Part shown: piece by piece, positions 33,732 through 45,906 of the stretch
Position numbering within the stretch: position 1 is the stretch's first letter
Layout: each line of letters begins with the position of its first letter
Origin: Mycogone perniciosa
Lineage: Eukaryota > Ascomycota > Sordariomycetes > Hypocreales > Hypocreaceae
DNA: 64,000 nt
Direction: 5' to 3'
Assembly (NCBI GenBank): GCA_025331125.1
Contig: JAOALB010000001.1
Location: 248,001-312,000, forward strand
Made by a program: the position numbers and the translations under genes
The notes under the pieces: generated by a model
What the model saw: the letters and a program-made list of their open reading frames with translations, nothing else
Told to the model about the DNA's origin: nothing
Databases searched by the model: none

Positions 33732-36487
33732 ATGTCCTTTATGCCATCCTTTTCCCAGGACGCGAGAGCCCATCGCGACGACGAGTATCCCGGGCAGCTA
33801 AAGGGGCCGAGTCGGAAAGTTATTCGAACGAATCTTCCGGATGGGATCTCGAGCCCGGCGACCGAAATGCAGACGTCAGGTGCGGTATACTATCAGAATA
33901 CGGGAGTGGGACAGGCGTGTTCTAGTTCTGCACTGCCCCAGAGGCATCTCGTATTCCCAGACCCGATCGCATTTAGGTGAGGTCCATGGGGAACCATCCC
34001 TATGGCTTTGATCCTGACTCTGCCTCAACCCATAGGTACCTTGAGGAAGATCCATGCGTCAAAGTTATCCAACGACGAACCGTGCTCCGCGGCTACGAGC
34101 TATATCTCGTCGAACAATGGGCTTGTTCAAGGCGATCTCCCACACTTGTCATTGCAACTTATACGGGAGACGAGAGGCACTCAATCGTTGTTGGTGTATT
34201 GGCAGTGCCGGCAGATGAGAGCCTCTTGTCCGATCAACTACGAGTTTACCTGAAGGCTGCGGAACATTACCATGCCCGACCAAAGGAGACTGGGCTCGGA
34301 GAGCTCATGGTCACGAATCTGAGCAGTTTCCCTTCCTCCCTCACAGTCATTCCAGTTCCCGACGGCGACCTACGAAAGCATCGTCAGATATTCATAGTCA
34401 ATGAGGACCTGAAACGGCTGGTATGTTCAGGACGGTCGGGCCTCACCCTCACAGAACCCACCGAGGCAACTCAGGCCAAATTTCACCAATTGTACAAGAC
34501 CAGCAACCGGATACCATTCGACCAATCTGTGGCTGAGCTTGTTAAGCTCTGCCAGGTTGCTCTCTACATGTTTGACAAATTAGATCACGAGTATATCGAC
34601 GGCTTGTTGTGTGATAGGACCGAAGCGGCAATAAAGAATTGGTGGGCGGAGGTTGGTGCTGAGCACTACAATTACGAGCCAACGGATGGGATTTTAGGGC
34701 CTTCAACTGTCGCCGCACTACTAGGGATGCTTATGGGAGCGAGGAATCGACTGCACTGGCAAGGCGCTCCCGTCTCAAAGGATGTCTTCGATATCGAAAG
34801 CACAAAGCACGGCATTTCGTATTTCCAACGGTCACAGAAGCTGGAAAAGACCCGGAGACTAGACCAGCAAACTCTATTCAAACTACATACGGCAACCACG
34901 AAGGCGGCAGCTCGAGAAGGATGGCGTGTGCAAAAGGCTGTCAAATCGACAGTGACGGAAATCGGAGGGAAGAGGGGAGAGATTGTCATTGACATGGTCT
35001 CTGGCAAAGACAAAGGCGGCCTCGCTGATATCGAGACTGTGGATATCGACAGATTTATCAGCCTCATATATGGAGAAAGGCCCAAGTGGCTTTGGCATGG
35101 CAAACCACGCAGGACGCCAGCAGAACACCCTGGTCACGACCAAGATATGGCTCTTGGAAAGAACGAGGCGTATAGTCAGGCGAATACTCGCGCACAGTCA
35201 TTGCCGATGGATGAGGAGCTAGAAGCAAAGCGAAAAGAAGAGTTGCATGTACCAGACTCCGGGGTGCCTCTACGCGCGGTTACGACCGCTATAGAAAGTC
35301 CTGGAGAGAAGGATGCGTTACGAAAGACTGTCTTGAAGAGTGTTGCCGGGAAGATGAGTGATGCCCGGTCCGGTCTGGGTCGTATCAAAGATGTAGTCGG
35401 GGCGAGAGGGCGAGGACATGGAACCCGTCTCTCCATCTCAACAAAAGAAGAGGTTTTACAGAATGGGAACACAGCCCCTGGTCCCTCTGGGGCTATTCAG
35501 AACTCTACCGCTTCTACGAGTCCCGCTGTAATTAGCAGGGCTTTCACATGGAAGAATAAGCCGGATGAGTACCTGACAGCAATCAAGCGAGGGGATTCTG
35601 ATGCCTTCCCCGGCCTTACGAGGGATTCCCTCGATAAGTCTTCTTCGACCGTGGATTCGAAGATTGCAAGAGCACCTACTGAAGATGAGCGAAAGCCAAG
35701 AGATCATGAGAGGACGTCAGAGAACCTGGCCCCTGAGATTCGCAAGGACTTGCATCGTCGGTCGCCATCTGCTGTACCATCAACCATCGAAGAGAGTGAT
35801 GGCGATTTCATGTGTCCGGATGTTGGACAGAAGTCAAATAGGAGACGGTTTGCCTTGTCCAGACGACATAGCTGTGAAGTTTCAGAGCTATCGATGAAAT
35901 ATACAATTAATGAGAACCGATGGGCCCGCCGGATGTCTTTCGGGGATGCTGAAGAGGCTGTATTGACTTGGGAGGAGATTATCGGCATCATGGATACTGC
36001 AGATAATCCCGAGGAGCTGGGGGCTCAGGCCGTGGCTGCTGGCCATCTAGCCCGGTGCATTGACGGCGTCGTTTCTGGCCTTGAACCCTGGGTCAAGGAG
36101 AAGATTATGATGGTGGAACTGCTCAACGAGCGGTATGGGCGAAACAAGGCCGATCTCCAAAACCTTTACTTTCAGCTCAGCGAGGCTTGTCAAAGAGTAC
36201 AGTTCAATTCTGAGGAAATGCTGGCGGAGGAGCGCGCCAGTTTGACTGAGAGCGTCAAGGAAATTGAGGTTCTTGTGGCACGCCTTGACTATGAAATTAA
36301 CGTCCTCGTGCAGAAGGTCCACGATGTGGAAGATGGCATCCACAATTTCGAGAGACAGGTTGAAGACGTTGAGAAACGGGCTGCTGAGTTAAAGACACAG
36401 CTAGAGACTGAGAGCTGGCTGCACTGGTTTGCCAGAACACTTACAGGTGTGGGGACGGGACCTAATATTACGCGTTCTATGCTATGA
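33732..36487 (+). CDS. STB6-like protein (putative Sin3-associated)
   Basis: Exon 1 is 33732-33976, intron 33977-34035 (GTGAGG donor, CATAG acceptor), exon 2 34036-36487; about 898 residues. The splice joins PDPIAFR to YLEEDPCVKV, giving the family's block PDPIAFRYLEEDP followed by GYELYLVEQWACSR, ATYTGDERHSIVVGVL and RVYLKAAEHYHARP. This is the STB6-like N-terminal domain of fungal homologues of yeast Stb2/Stb6, which bind the Sin3 corepressor, so a nuclear role is likely but inferred. The middle (about residues 400-650) is Ser/Arg/Lys-rich and disordered. The C-terminal ~150 residues form a strong coiled coil (EIEVLVARLDYEINVLVQKV, RQVEDVEKRAAELKTQLE). The unspliced frame is also open from an ATG at 33986 inside the intron, an alternative start. 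ATG 33732 is preferred because it keeps the conserved block. Confidence 0.85.
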
Positions 36488-36953
36488 TGATACTCACTTG
36501 CATCATTCGGAGTTATTCACCTTTTTTCTTTTCCTTTTCCTTTTCCTTCTTTCATTATTAGTTTATTGTTGGAGCGGAGTTGACAATTGGCATATTGAGC
36601 GAGACCTGGGATTAAACGGGCGACCGGCGTTTTACTTTCAACAGGGTGGATACCATTTCGTTCAGAGGAGATGTACGTTACTATCGTGATACCGATTTGC
36701 ATCTAGGCAACCCAGCATACTACGACCAGGTAGCTTTTTATACACATCATGGTCCAACAAGAGCCTATGCCTCCCGGGCCCCCGAGTGTTCGCCGTAGAT
36801 TCCCAACCAACTCTTTACACATGTTCATACTCATACAGATTATTTTTTATCCCTTGTCTATAGAACCAGGTTTCGACTGAGCAAAACTTGGCATGCTTTT
36901 TTGATGGGTGTGTGGTTTTATTTTGTTCTGTTCATGTCTTCGTGTACGGCTTT
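36488..36953. other. Convergent 3' spacer
   Basis: Stop-to-stop spacer between the STB6-like gene and TIM10. It has a T-rich TTTTCC run near 36525-36550. No gene seen. Confidence 0.55.
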
Positions 36954-37352
36954 TTAGAACAGACCGCCGCTGCCTTGCTGGGCTGCACCACCCAAGGCCT
37001 GACCCTGCTGCTGCATGATCTCGCTGATCTTCATAGATGTGTCGAGGAACTTGGCGGTGCAGCGATCAAGGCAGACGGACTCGCCCTTGTTGAGCTCGCC
37101 CTCGCGGTAGTCGGTGGGGACGCATTTCATTTGGCAGGTTTTTTGAAGGCTATAAAGGTGTTTTGCGTCAGTCATGGGACTTGAAACTGACATCCTTGTT
37201 TGACCTCTCCATGACTATTGCATTGAAGAGATCGAGAGGGAGGGGCGGGCTTACCGGTTGTAAGTGTCGGCCATCATGCGCATCTCGCCCTCAACGGCGG
37301 CGATTTTCTGCTCCGAGGTTGGCTGCGGCCGACCGATTCCGAGGAAAGACAT
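36954..37352 (-). CDS. TIM10: Mitochondrial import chaperone Tim10 (small TIM, twin CX3C)
   Basis: Intermembrane-space chaperone that, as a Tim9-Tim10 hexamer, guides carrier and beta-barrel precursors. Exon 1 is 37255-37352 and exon 2 36954-37149, with a 105-bp GT-AG intron; 97 residues. The N-terminus MSFLGIGRPQPTSEQKIAAV and the twin motif CQMKC ... CLDRC (11 residues between the inner cysteines is replaced here by a YREGELNKGES-type spacer) match yeast Tim10 closely, including EGELNKGES before the second CX3C. The four cysteines form the two structural disulphides made by Mia40. The C-terminus is Gln/Gly-rich (QQQGQALGGAAQQG). There is no presequence, as usual for Mia40 substrates. Confidence 0.95.
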
Positions 37353-39321
37353 TGTGGCGGTTGTAGAAAGAGGGATGGAGCGGTATGGGGGAAGATGGGA
37401 TTATTCTGGATTTGAAGTCGTCATGAGATGTGAGCTTCCAGCTTGGAGATGTGGCATTAGAGTAAAATTTCCCCATATCGGACGGCGGGATGATTACGTA
37501 AGGATTCTTATCGATATGGGCGTGGGCGGCGCGCGGCTTCTTATCGTCTCACATCGGCGCAATTGCTTTTTAGGCGTGTCTGGCCGCTCCCGCAGCACCC
37601 CATACTTTTGATACACGATATCGAGAGCCCCCAGGAACGGAATGTTGGTTGTGTGCCGGGGATTTTCACATGCCACCGGAAAGGGGGGTTCCACTACTCA
37701 CCAAGGTGTTTCTTTTCCAGCCTATGGATTATAGGTGCTAGGTCCCGGATGCCACGTCAATGAGGGTGTGTGAAAGTGTGAGTTGGTGGCCGCAGAAGGG
37801 CCGTGAGTGAGTACGGAGTATGCAATATCATGTAGAAAGAGTCACTGATTCCTTCGCCAGGGTGCGAATCTCACAGTAACTACGAAGTAGGTAGGTAAAT
37901 ATATTCGTATATACTCCTACTCGTACGAAGTATGTACCACCGACAACGGCTGGCGGTCAAACTATAACAACCCCCTGCAAGCCATTAAAGAAGCTTCCGT
38001 ATCGACAATCGGCCCTCACGCCATCGATTGTGTAAAAGGCGTACAATAGTACGACAGGAACGCACCACAAGGAGGGGTGAGGAAACTAAGGCTCGGAAAG
38101 CAAACGTAGTTGTAATAGGGCGTCGTCTCCTTCAATGTGGCGGCGCGGGCAATGGCAGCAGGTTACTTCGTACAGCAACAAGCATGGCCAGCCAGCCAGC
38201 CTTATCTTGCTTGATATTGGAGGGTGAGAAACCATTATCTTGTGCAAATGAAGGGGCGCGTATCTAGCATATATATATATGCATGACTCGAGGGGAGAAG
38301 AGGGTTGACACCCAGTACGTAGCAGCAGCAGTAATTGGCATCGAGATGCTGTCCGGAGTACGAAGTATTATTATATCTAATATCTAATATTTAATATCCT
38401 CCTGCATGCATATGTAACCCTCCTCTCCAATACACGGGACGGAGGAAGAAGGTCAGATAAGAAAACGACCCAAAAAAATCTGCCGATGCGCAATTCTACG
38501 CCTGGTTTGATTTGATATGCATGTGCTCTGGCTAGCTTCGGTTTTTTTTTTGTGCGTCTCGTCCAATGATTCAGACTTCTGGCCGTGACTCAATCGGCCA
38601 TTTGCTAGCTATGATGGGGGTCGTGAGCAAGTTGGCAGCAAAAGATTGGGGCATTATATAATACCCCGGACAAAGCCCCTGCCCCTGGGGTCAGAGTCCA
38701 AAGCGAAGGTGAGAGTGAGTGAGTAAGTGAGTGAGAGATTATTTTATCGGGCTGGTGTCGGGGCACTCGTAGTAGTATTTCGTAGAGGCCACTGTATATA
38801 CGGCGGAATATACGGAGGAGTACCCGAAGGAGTCGTCGCATTGAAGAAAGAGTCATACATAACAAATCTTCACACCGACAATTGAACGTCTGTCCGTGTC
38901 ATGGCTGTGTGAATTTGTGCACCGTCGTTGTTATTATTGCTATTAGTAGCAGTAGTAGTAGTACTCCGTACTCCGTAGTACTGCTCGTATTCTCTCAGTT
39001 CACCCCTCCTCCTCTCTTTTGGGCGCTGTCGCACTCTCTCTTCTCTCCCTCTGGCAGTAGTAGTACTCCGTAATAGTAGCAGTATTTTTTTCCCCACCAA
39101 AAAAAAAAAACCACCACCACCCACCCCTCCTTGCTGCTTATCCTATTATTATCCTGCCGCCCAAAATTCACACCACCCAAACCGTCCTCCTCTCCCATTA
39201 CCCTCCGCGTCCTCTCTGCCCAACTCCTCTCTCGCACTCCTCCTTTCCCTCTCTTCTTCTGCCTCCTCCTCCTCCTCTTCTTCTCCTCTCCCCGCTTCTT
39301 CTCCTTTCTTCTCTCCTCACC
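37353..39321. other. 2-kb spacer and APRT promoter
   Basis: A divergent spacer without a supported gene. TACGGAG or TACGAAG words occur near 37811-37820, 37880-37890, 38355-38368, at 38961-38977 and near 39060-39072. There is a GTGAGTGA run near 38705-38735, and long poly-A (39098-39110) and CT-rich tracts (39125-39320) form the APRT leader. Confidence 0.55.
38961..38977. repeat. Tandem TACTCCG motif
   Basis: GTACTCCGTACTCCGTA preceded by an AGT/GTA trinucleotide run, about 350 bp upstream of the APRT start. Confidence 0.85.
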
Positions 39322-40024
39322 ATGAGCCCTCAAGACAACACCTCCAACATCACCACCAGCCAAGATGCCTCGGGACGACAGCCCTCCTCCGCCGCCTCCG
39401 CCGCCGCCCAACTCGCCCGTGCACAGATAAGCCTGCGCAAGACGCTTCGCCAGTTCCCCGACTTCCCCATCCCGGGCATCGACTTCGTCGACATTATGCC
39501 CCTCTTCTCCAACCCGGACGCCCACTCCACTCTGCTCTCCGCCCTCGAGCTCCAGATCGCCCAGTCCTTTGGCGCCGACAACAAGCCCGATGTCATTGTC
39601 GGTCTCGACGCTCGCGGGTTTCTCTTCGGCCCAGGTCTTGCCCTGCGCCTCGGTGTGGGCTTTGCTGCTGTCCGGAAGCAGGGCAAGTTGCCGGGCCCTT
39701 GCGTCACGGCCGAGTATGTCAAGGAGTATGGCAAGGATTTATTCCAGATGCAGGAGGATGCCATCCATGAGGGGCAGAAGGTGCTGGTTGTTGACGACAT
39801 TATTGCGACGGGTAGGGCTCTCCTTGCACAACATCTCCAAGATGGCCATTTTCAGTTGCTAATGTGTTCTGTTTCTAGGTGGATCGGCCAAGGCCGCAGG
39901 AGATCTTGTCAAGCAGCTCAAGGGCGAAGTTGTCGGCTACCTCTTCATCCTCGAGATCCCCGGTCTCAGCGGCCGCGAAAAGCTCGGTGGTGTTCCTACG
40001 ACTATTCTCCTTGAGAGCCCCTAA
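39322..40024 (+). CDS. APT1: Adenine phosphoribosyltransferase
   Basis: Purine salvage enzyme making AMP from adenine and PRPP in the cytosol. Exon 1 is 39322-39811, the intron 39812-39878 (67 bp), exon 2 39879-40024; about 211 residues, the upper end of the usual range because of a Ser/Ala-rich N-terminal extension of about 30 residues. Family blocks: LRQFPDFPIPGIDFVDIMPL, DVIVGLDARGFLFGPGLA, RKQGKLPG and the PRPP-binding loop VLVVDDIIATGGSAKAAGDL, which is split by the intron inside the ATGG part. The end EIPGLSGREKL is also typical. The start ATG at 39322 lies in CTCACCATGAG, a good context following a long CT-rich leader common in highly expressed fungal genes. Confidence 0.96.
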
Positions 40025-40839
40025 TTCTTGCGCTCAGCGAACCACCAGTGGCGGGCGCTTCTCAAAGCAGAAACGACAAAGCATTCAACCTACAAAGAGG
40101 TATTAATACTATAAAAACCGCAGTACAAACTGCACTCCGACGGCGGCGACATCACTACTCACGTTGGAGCACAAGCGGCAACCTTTTTCAACCCAAGGTT
40201 GTCGCTCTTCACATAAATACACCAAATTCACACGAGGAATCTGACAACAAAAGGGGGAACCGGCGTTTTTTTGGGATTTGTTGCTTTTTGACAACCATAA
40301 AAAGTTATCTGTTACTGTTTGGACTATTTGCTGCGCATATCTTACAAAAACCCAATAGACTATGGAATGCGTCTTCTTTTTTTTCGGTTCGGAACGGAAA
40401 GGGGAGGGTGTTTTTTTTGCTTATAGATGCCTTGATTGACGTATTGTTATTTTGGCCTATTCTTTTCAGCAATTACACCAAGTCAACATAGTCCGCTCTT
40501 GAGAAGTGCTGGCGGGTAGGATATACATAATACAGGGCGACGTTGGGCGATCGGGTTTCAATGCTGCTTCCTGATGACGACGATGCCCACTTCATTGCGC
40601 ATGCTTTTTTATTTGATAGAGGTTCCTTGAGAAACTGTTTATGTAGAGAGATGCTTGGCTAAGGTCCTCTTGAGAACCTACTTTGGGATTTGATCATGCT
40701 CTCTATTTACATACAACACAGCGACAACAATCTCGGAGACAACGATGTCCTTTTCGTATCTCATGAATTCATCTTTCACTATACTCCTCCCCTATCATCG
40801 ATCTATATACATACATTCATATACCTCTATTCACACTCC
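40025..40839. other. Convergent 3' spacer
   Basis: About 0.8 kb between the APRT stop and the EDEM stop. AT-leaning, with T runs near 40377-40388 and 40410-40418. No gene seen. Confidence 0.55.
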
Positions 40840-43800
40840 CTATAAGACAACAGCATTTTCAATCACGAGTCCCTGACTCTCAACACGGTATTTCCTCCTC
40901 ATGCCCACCGCAGTCGCCTGGCCAAATAACTCGTAGTCACCTTTAGCTCCCCTCATGAGTACCATGGGCACGCCGTTAGGCCTCTTCATCCCTTTTGGCG
41001 TAACCTGCTCCGTATCTAGCAAGGGTCGCGGCAGGCTGTCACTGTCGTCTGCATTGTTCTGGTCCTTGGAAGGTTCGTCTATTATGACGACTAGCTGCAA
41101 GGAGTCGCGTCCAGGAGAGAAGCTGGGGATGTTGCTGAGCTTCTCGCTGAAGGAGCAGCCCCCGCGGCGCATGACGATGACTTGGTGCTCGCGGGGTGCG
41201 GAGGAGGGTAGTGGAGTGTCGCAGGCCTGGCCGGCCAGGTAGACGGTGGTCCATGGGAAGTTGGACGCCGGATGCTTGGAATTGTAGACGGGGCTGCCGG
41301 TAATAGGAGTGTCGATGATGGACGGCACGGGGAACGCCCCGGGGCCGACAGCAGTGTAGGCAGGCCAGCTGTATATCATGGCATTGTCGTCGACATTGGT
41401 GTCTGACTCTGGGACGTTCGTGTAGGTAGGTTCGAAGACAGAAGAGACTGCTCGAAGGATGGACTGGAGGAGAGAGTCTGAGGGGAGGGGTAAGGCATTG
41501 AGACTGCTACTCTCCAGCACTTCTTTGTTTGCCGTCGTTCCCATGGCATCCGCGAAGAGGAGCACGCTGCTGTTATTCTCGTTCGCTATGTCCACGAGCA
41601 GCTCAACCTCAACAGCATCCCCGCGCCGCCTAGACGTGAATGCCTCGTCCTTGAAATGTCTAACATGCTCAGCGTGGAAATAGACTGTCTCGTGCCGCCC
41701 TAGCTGAGTGTTTCCGACGTGCGTGATCCTCCACTTGTACTGTGCTGACGCTTCACTATACACCCTTTCAAGCTGGAGCTTCAGGCCTTCTAACGACATG
41801 ACTGTAGGCCCCAAATGGTTATGCCATACCAGCGAAGTACCGAACCGCGAGGCCAGGCCACTGACAGCGTCGCTGGCGGGGAATTCGATCCAGGAGATGA
41901 AACGCTGGGGCGGAGCTGCACAGGTCCCATTCTCGGGCAGCATTGTCGGCGGTAGTGTCCATGGGAATATTGTGTGATTTGACGTGGCCCTGTATCTGGT
42001 CACTCGCCCCTTCTTTCTGTCCTGTATCTCGATGACTTCAATAGGACCGTTGATATTGGGCGTTTTATAGAGATCTGTGAAGCGAGAGACGTCGAATAGA
42101 TCTGGTCTGGCTGCAGTAGCTGAGCCAGTCAAAGGATGTGCTGTGGCCGGGGGAGGCACGGGACAAGAGTTTGTGAAGCTTTCATTGTAGTAGGTATACA
42201 CAGATACTTCTTTCTTCTGGGCATTACGGCTGCCGTGTGGAGTGCGTGACTTCTTGCTCTTCGGGATGATGAGGGGATGACCCTCTGTGGTGAAGACATA
42301 CGCCGCGTCCAGGTTGTTGAGTGGATGTTCGGGGTCGAAGAGCAGATACATGTACTTGGTTGTTTCGCCCAAGAAGAAACTCTCCATTCGGTCCGCTTTT
42401 TCTCCTGTCTGAACATCCTGAAGCCCTGCCCAGCCGCAAGAGACGTAACATCGTCGTCGAATATCCCGGAGAACCATTTCACCGACATGTAAATACCACG
42501 GGTCCTTAGTGGCACGGTAAATGTAGTACGTAGACTCGATAAACTCGGGTCGCCCAGGCCACCAGCCTATGCCTGGCTCGACATTGCCCTCGCGGACAGA
42601 CCAGCGTTCCGGCAATGCTGAGTACCTAGTCCACAGCGCCGTGTAGACAAGGTTGGCCTCAATGGCCTCCTCAACCTCTCCAGCCAAGGCTAAGAGGCCG
42701 GGATAAAACGCGCCGAGGCTGTCAATCCACATGGTGTATGGCTGCCCAGTTGCACGATGGCTGTTCGAGTAATAGGGGTAATGACTTCGATCCGTGTACA
42801 GGTGTCTCTTAACTGACGCATGTGCCAGATGCCACGCTTGTAGGAAGGCATCGGACGAGTGCATCACGGGAGGCAAGGGGCCATGTAGGGAGTTGGGGTC
42901 CAGCCAGCCGGTGGTGCTTTGCTTGCGAGACGTGGATGTATTAGGCATCCCATGCCCTGAAAGGAGGATGTGGCTCTTGAGGGCATATTCGAAGAAGCTA
43001 TCCATACCCGCGCCGATACCAGCATGAGGGCCGATCCACATGCCTCTCTCAGCATCAATTCCGTTACCAATCAAGCCGATTTCGCTTCTTCGGTGCCAGA
43101 CCTCCCAGAAGGCCCTCTTTGCAGCTTGCTCGAAACGCGAATCCCCTGTCAGACGACTCAGTACAGTAAACTCAAGAACTAAGCTACCTGCTCCTGCACT
43201 ACAGGTTTCGGTGATTTCCGGGCTGCCATCCTTCTCCTCGAGAACCACGCCGGAATTTTGATGGAGAGGGGAATTGACGTAGAACGGGATCCCGCTGCGG
43301 AGGTTGACCCGTGGGTATGGGATGCCAGTAGTGGTATAAAAGGCTGGAAGAAGCCTCTGGGAAAGGTCGAGAGCCAGTCTCAACAGTTGCCCATCATACT
43401 TGAATCCATTGGGCCAAGGTATTGGGGCCAACTCCAAAGGATCATCTCCATCGATCCCAACAGACTTGGGGTTGTATCCAGGAATCGGCAATTCTCCAAT
43501 GGCGAACAGATGCGCGCTCAAAAGGCCTCCCACACCACGGATGACGGTCTCGAATACCTGAACCTTGCTATCCAAGTCGAAGCCGGTAGCTCGTATCCCA
43601 ACACCGGAGGGGCCGTCCCTCCCATCACCGTAGTACCGTACGAAGTCAACCACACCATCCTGAAAATCACTAAGAGCCTGCGGACCAGTGTACGAGCCAT
43701 TCCGTGGTCCACCGGCGAGGATAGCGAGGGTAGACAGGCTGTCTATCAGGGTCAGGGAGTAGTTTCCGAGGGCATCGTTCAGGCCGATTTGGCTGGGGTC

Positions 43801-44058
43801 GTTTCGGTCTCGAGTCAGGGGAGCACATGTAATCGGGCGCAGCTGGAGAGCAAATAAAGAGGTTAGAAATATTTTCGGTGTGTATTACAATATTGTACTC
43901 GCCTCGTCTTCAGGAAACGCATGCTTCATGTAGTTGCTATATCCATGATAGAACATATCCACCGTTTCCTGTCGCAGCTGCGCCAGATAATCGGCGCGCA
44001 TGGCCGAAGCCGACCATAGGAGTGTGCAGCATATCCAAAGGAATTCTGCAAGAAACAT
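40840..44058 (-). CDS. ER degradation-enhancing mannosidase-like protein (GH47, Htm1/Mnl1/EDEM family, with PA domain)
   Basis: A lumenal ER alpha-1,2-mannosidase that trims N-glycans on misfolded proteins and marks them for ERAD. Exon 1 is 43903-44058 and exon 2 40840-43842; about 1052 residues. The 60-bp intron starts with GC (GAG|GCGAGT) and ends CCAG. Only this GC-AG junction gives the family's invariant FPEDELRPITCAPL. Residues 1-20 form a signal peptide (MFLAEFLWICCTLLWSASAM). GH47 spans roughly 30-500 and includes LTLIDSLSTLAILAG, the catalytic-domain GFDLDSKVQVFETVIRGVGG, and the late EYALKSHILL and GETTKYMYLLFD blocks. The C-terminal third includes a protease-associated domain (VIVMRRGGCSFSEKL, about residues 900-1000), as in filamentous-fungal and EDEM3 proteins. 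ATG 44085 would add nine residues. No KDEL-type tail is seen. Confidence 0.93.
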
Positions 44059-45110
44059 TATGCTCCCAGACCATGAAGATGGCACTCCGAGATGTAGATA
44101 TCACAGCGAAACCGTTCGGGGGGCTGACACGTGCTCAGCGAGTCATCGGGGAGGAGGAAACTAGGGTCGCGGAAAACAGCCACATGGAGCTGAAAGATGT
44201 GGCCTCCTAGCCCTCCATAAACACACTGACTCGCCAGCAAGGAGATATGGTGGGATGCGAACGCCGCTGTCACTGACGGCTGTCGTTCGCCAGATCACGA
44301 TATGCTGTCATCTTTTCGATGCGCCACAGATGATGCGTGGAAGCGCTAATGACAGCATTGTGGCTAGTACGTAGCTGTGGCTGGTGCTGGTGCTGCTCAC
44401 CTTAGTGCTCTGGGTACTCCGTACTTACCTAGGTAGAGTGCGGAGGACTATTATTGTTCCGTCCTGGCAGAGGTCTTACACTGCAATGTCTCCGAAACTC
44501 TATCGAAATCTCTCCGGCACCGCAACACTTGCCAAAACCGGTTGTCAGTGCATTGATGTGATCTTGTGACATTAGCTTGATGCGAGTTCCTTTACGCGAG
44601 CTTGTTGCCAATGTTTTTCTTTTTCGCCGCGCTTAACACCGTTTTTTTATGAGATAATACGTACGTACGGGACCATTTTGTTCTATGCGGAGATACTACT
44701 GCGGAGTAATATCTAGGATGTGGCCGTTGCAGCGCAGCGCGAGCGCTAAAACAACCAAACACAGGCGCTGTTCCGCCCCCAAATTCTCCAACAGGACCCT
44801 CGCAAGTTGCGATAGCACAAGCTCTTGCGCATGTCTAAGGCGCAATCACATTGTTGGCGGTTGCGGTTAAGAATGAGCCGTCTGTCGTCTAAAGGCGTCT
44901 AGACACAGACTTAAGCGCGGTGAACTAAATCTCAACTAACTCCTAGAACAGCATAAATACAAATGTTTTACGGGCGTGTCTGTAGAGGAGAGACAAATGA
45001 CAAGGATACTCGCGCTCCCATTTCATGTGCAACGTCTCAAACCCACTATCCGATTACACAGACACCCCCCTTGCCGTCTCGGCTTGGAGACGGCGATTTC
45101 AAGGGTATGG

Positions 45111-45137
45111 GCAGTAGCAGTAGCAGTAGCAGTAGTA
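45111..45137. repeat. AGTAGC microsatellite
   Basis: About four GCAGTA-type units followed by AGTAGG, in a gene-free stretch. Confidence 0.8.
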
Positions 45138-45846
45138 GGTACTTGGCCACTCCACAACTTCAAGTATCGATACTTCGGAACATGACAAGACCATGTTCTC
45201 TCATCTCCCCCCTCCCCCAGCCAGAAACCAATCCGGCATCTCCCCGGCATAAATCACATCAAGAAGGATATCCACTCACCTGCTTTAGGAGATAGAGATG
45301 CGAGGGCTTCGGCCGGTGACTAGAAGCGTTAGCATGCCGTTGAGCAAAAAATCTCAACCGTCCGGAGGGCCAATGACGATGCACGAAGCGGCTCCTCGTA
45401 CTTCTGATAAGAACGCCTTGTGCCTTGTCATGTCGTATGATGATGACAACTTTGCGTCTTGATATCATGATTCATCGGCAAGTCGAGCCAATCTCATCGT
45501 CTAAAGCGCAAGTCCTGGCCGCCAGAATGGGCCGGGCGATGAACCGCAACTGAACATAGCCATCATGCTGATGCTGGTGCTGATGCTGCGCAGCGGCCCT
45601 GGTATCGGGCCTCCCCCATTCGAGCTTCGCCATCATGAAAACGGGTCTTTCAATCGTCCCGATTCGGGGTCGTCGCAAACGCAAGGGCGGGCGGGCATAA
45701 AGACGGGAACCTGAAGGCGCCACACAAGTCCTTTGCATTCAAACTCGCATATACTACAATACGAACACCAAACCAATTGTCACATCGCTTCGTGAAAAGG
45801 GCTGGTTTTTCCGTGGTGACGTGATGCTAAAACATCCATGATGCCT

Positions 45847-45906
45847 GCAAGGCAAGGCAAGGCAAGGCAAGGCAAGGCAAGGCAAGACAAGACAAGACAA
45901 GACAAG
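45847..45906. repeat. Pentanucleotide array AAGGC changing to AAGAC
   Basis: About eight AAGGC units are followed without a break by about four AAGAC units. The single-base switch shared by consecutive units suggests expansion after one point change. Confidence 0.9.
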
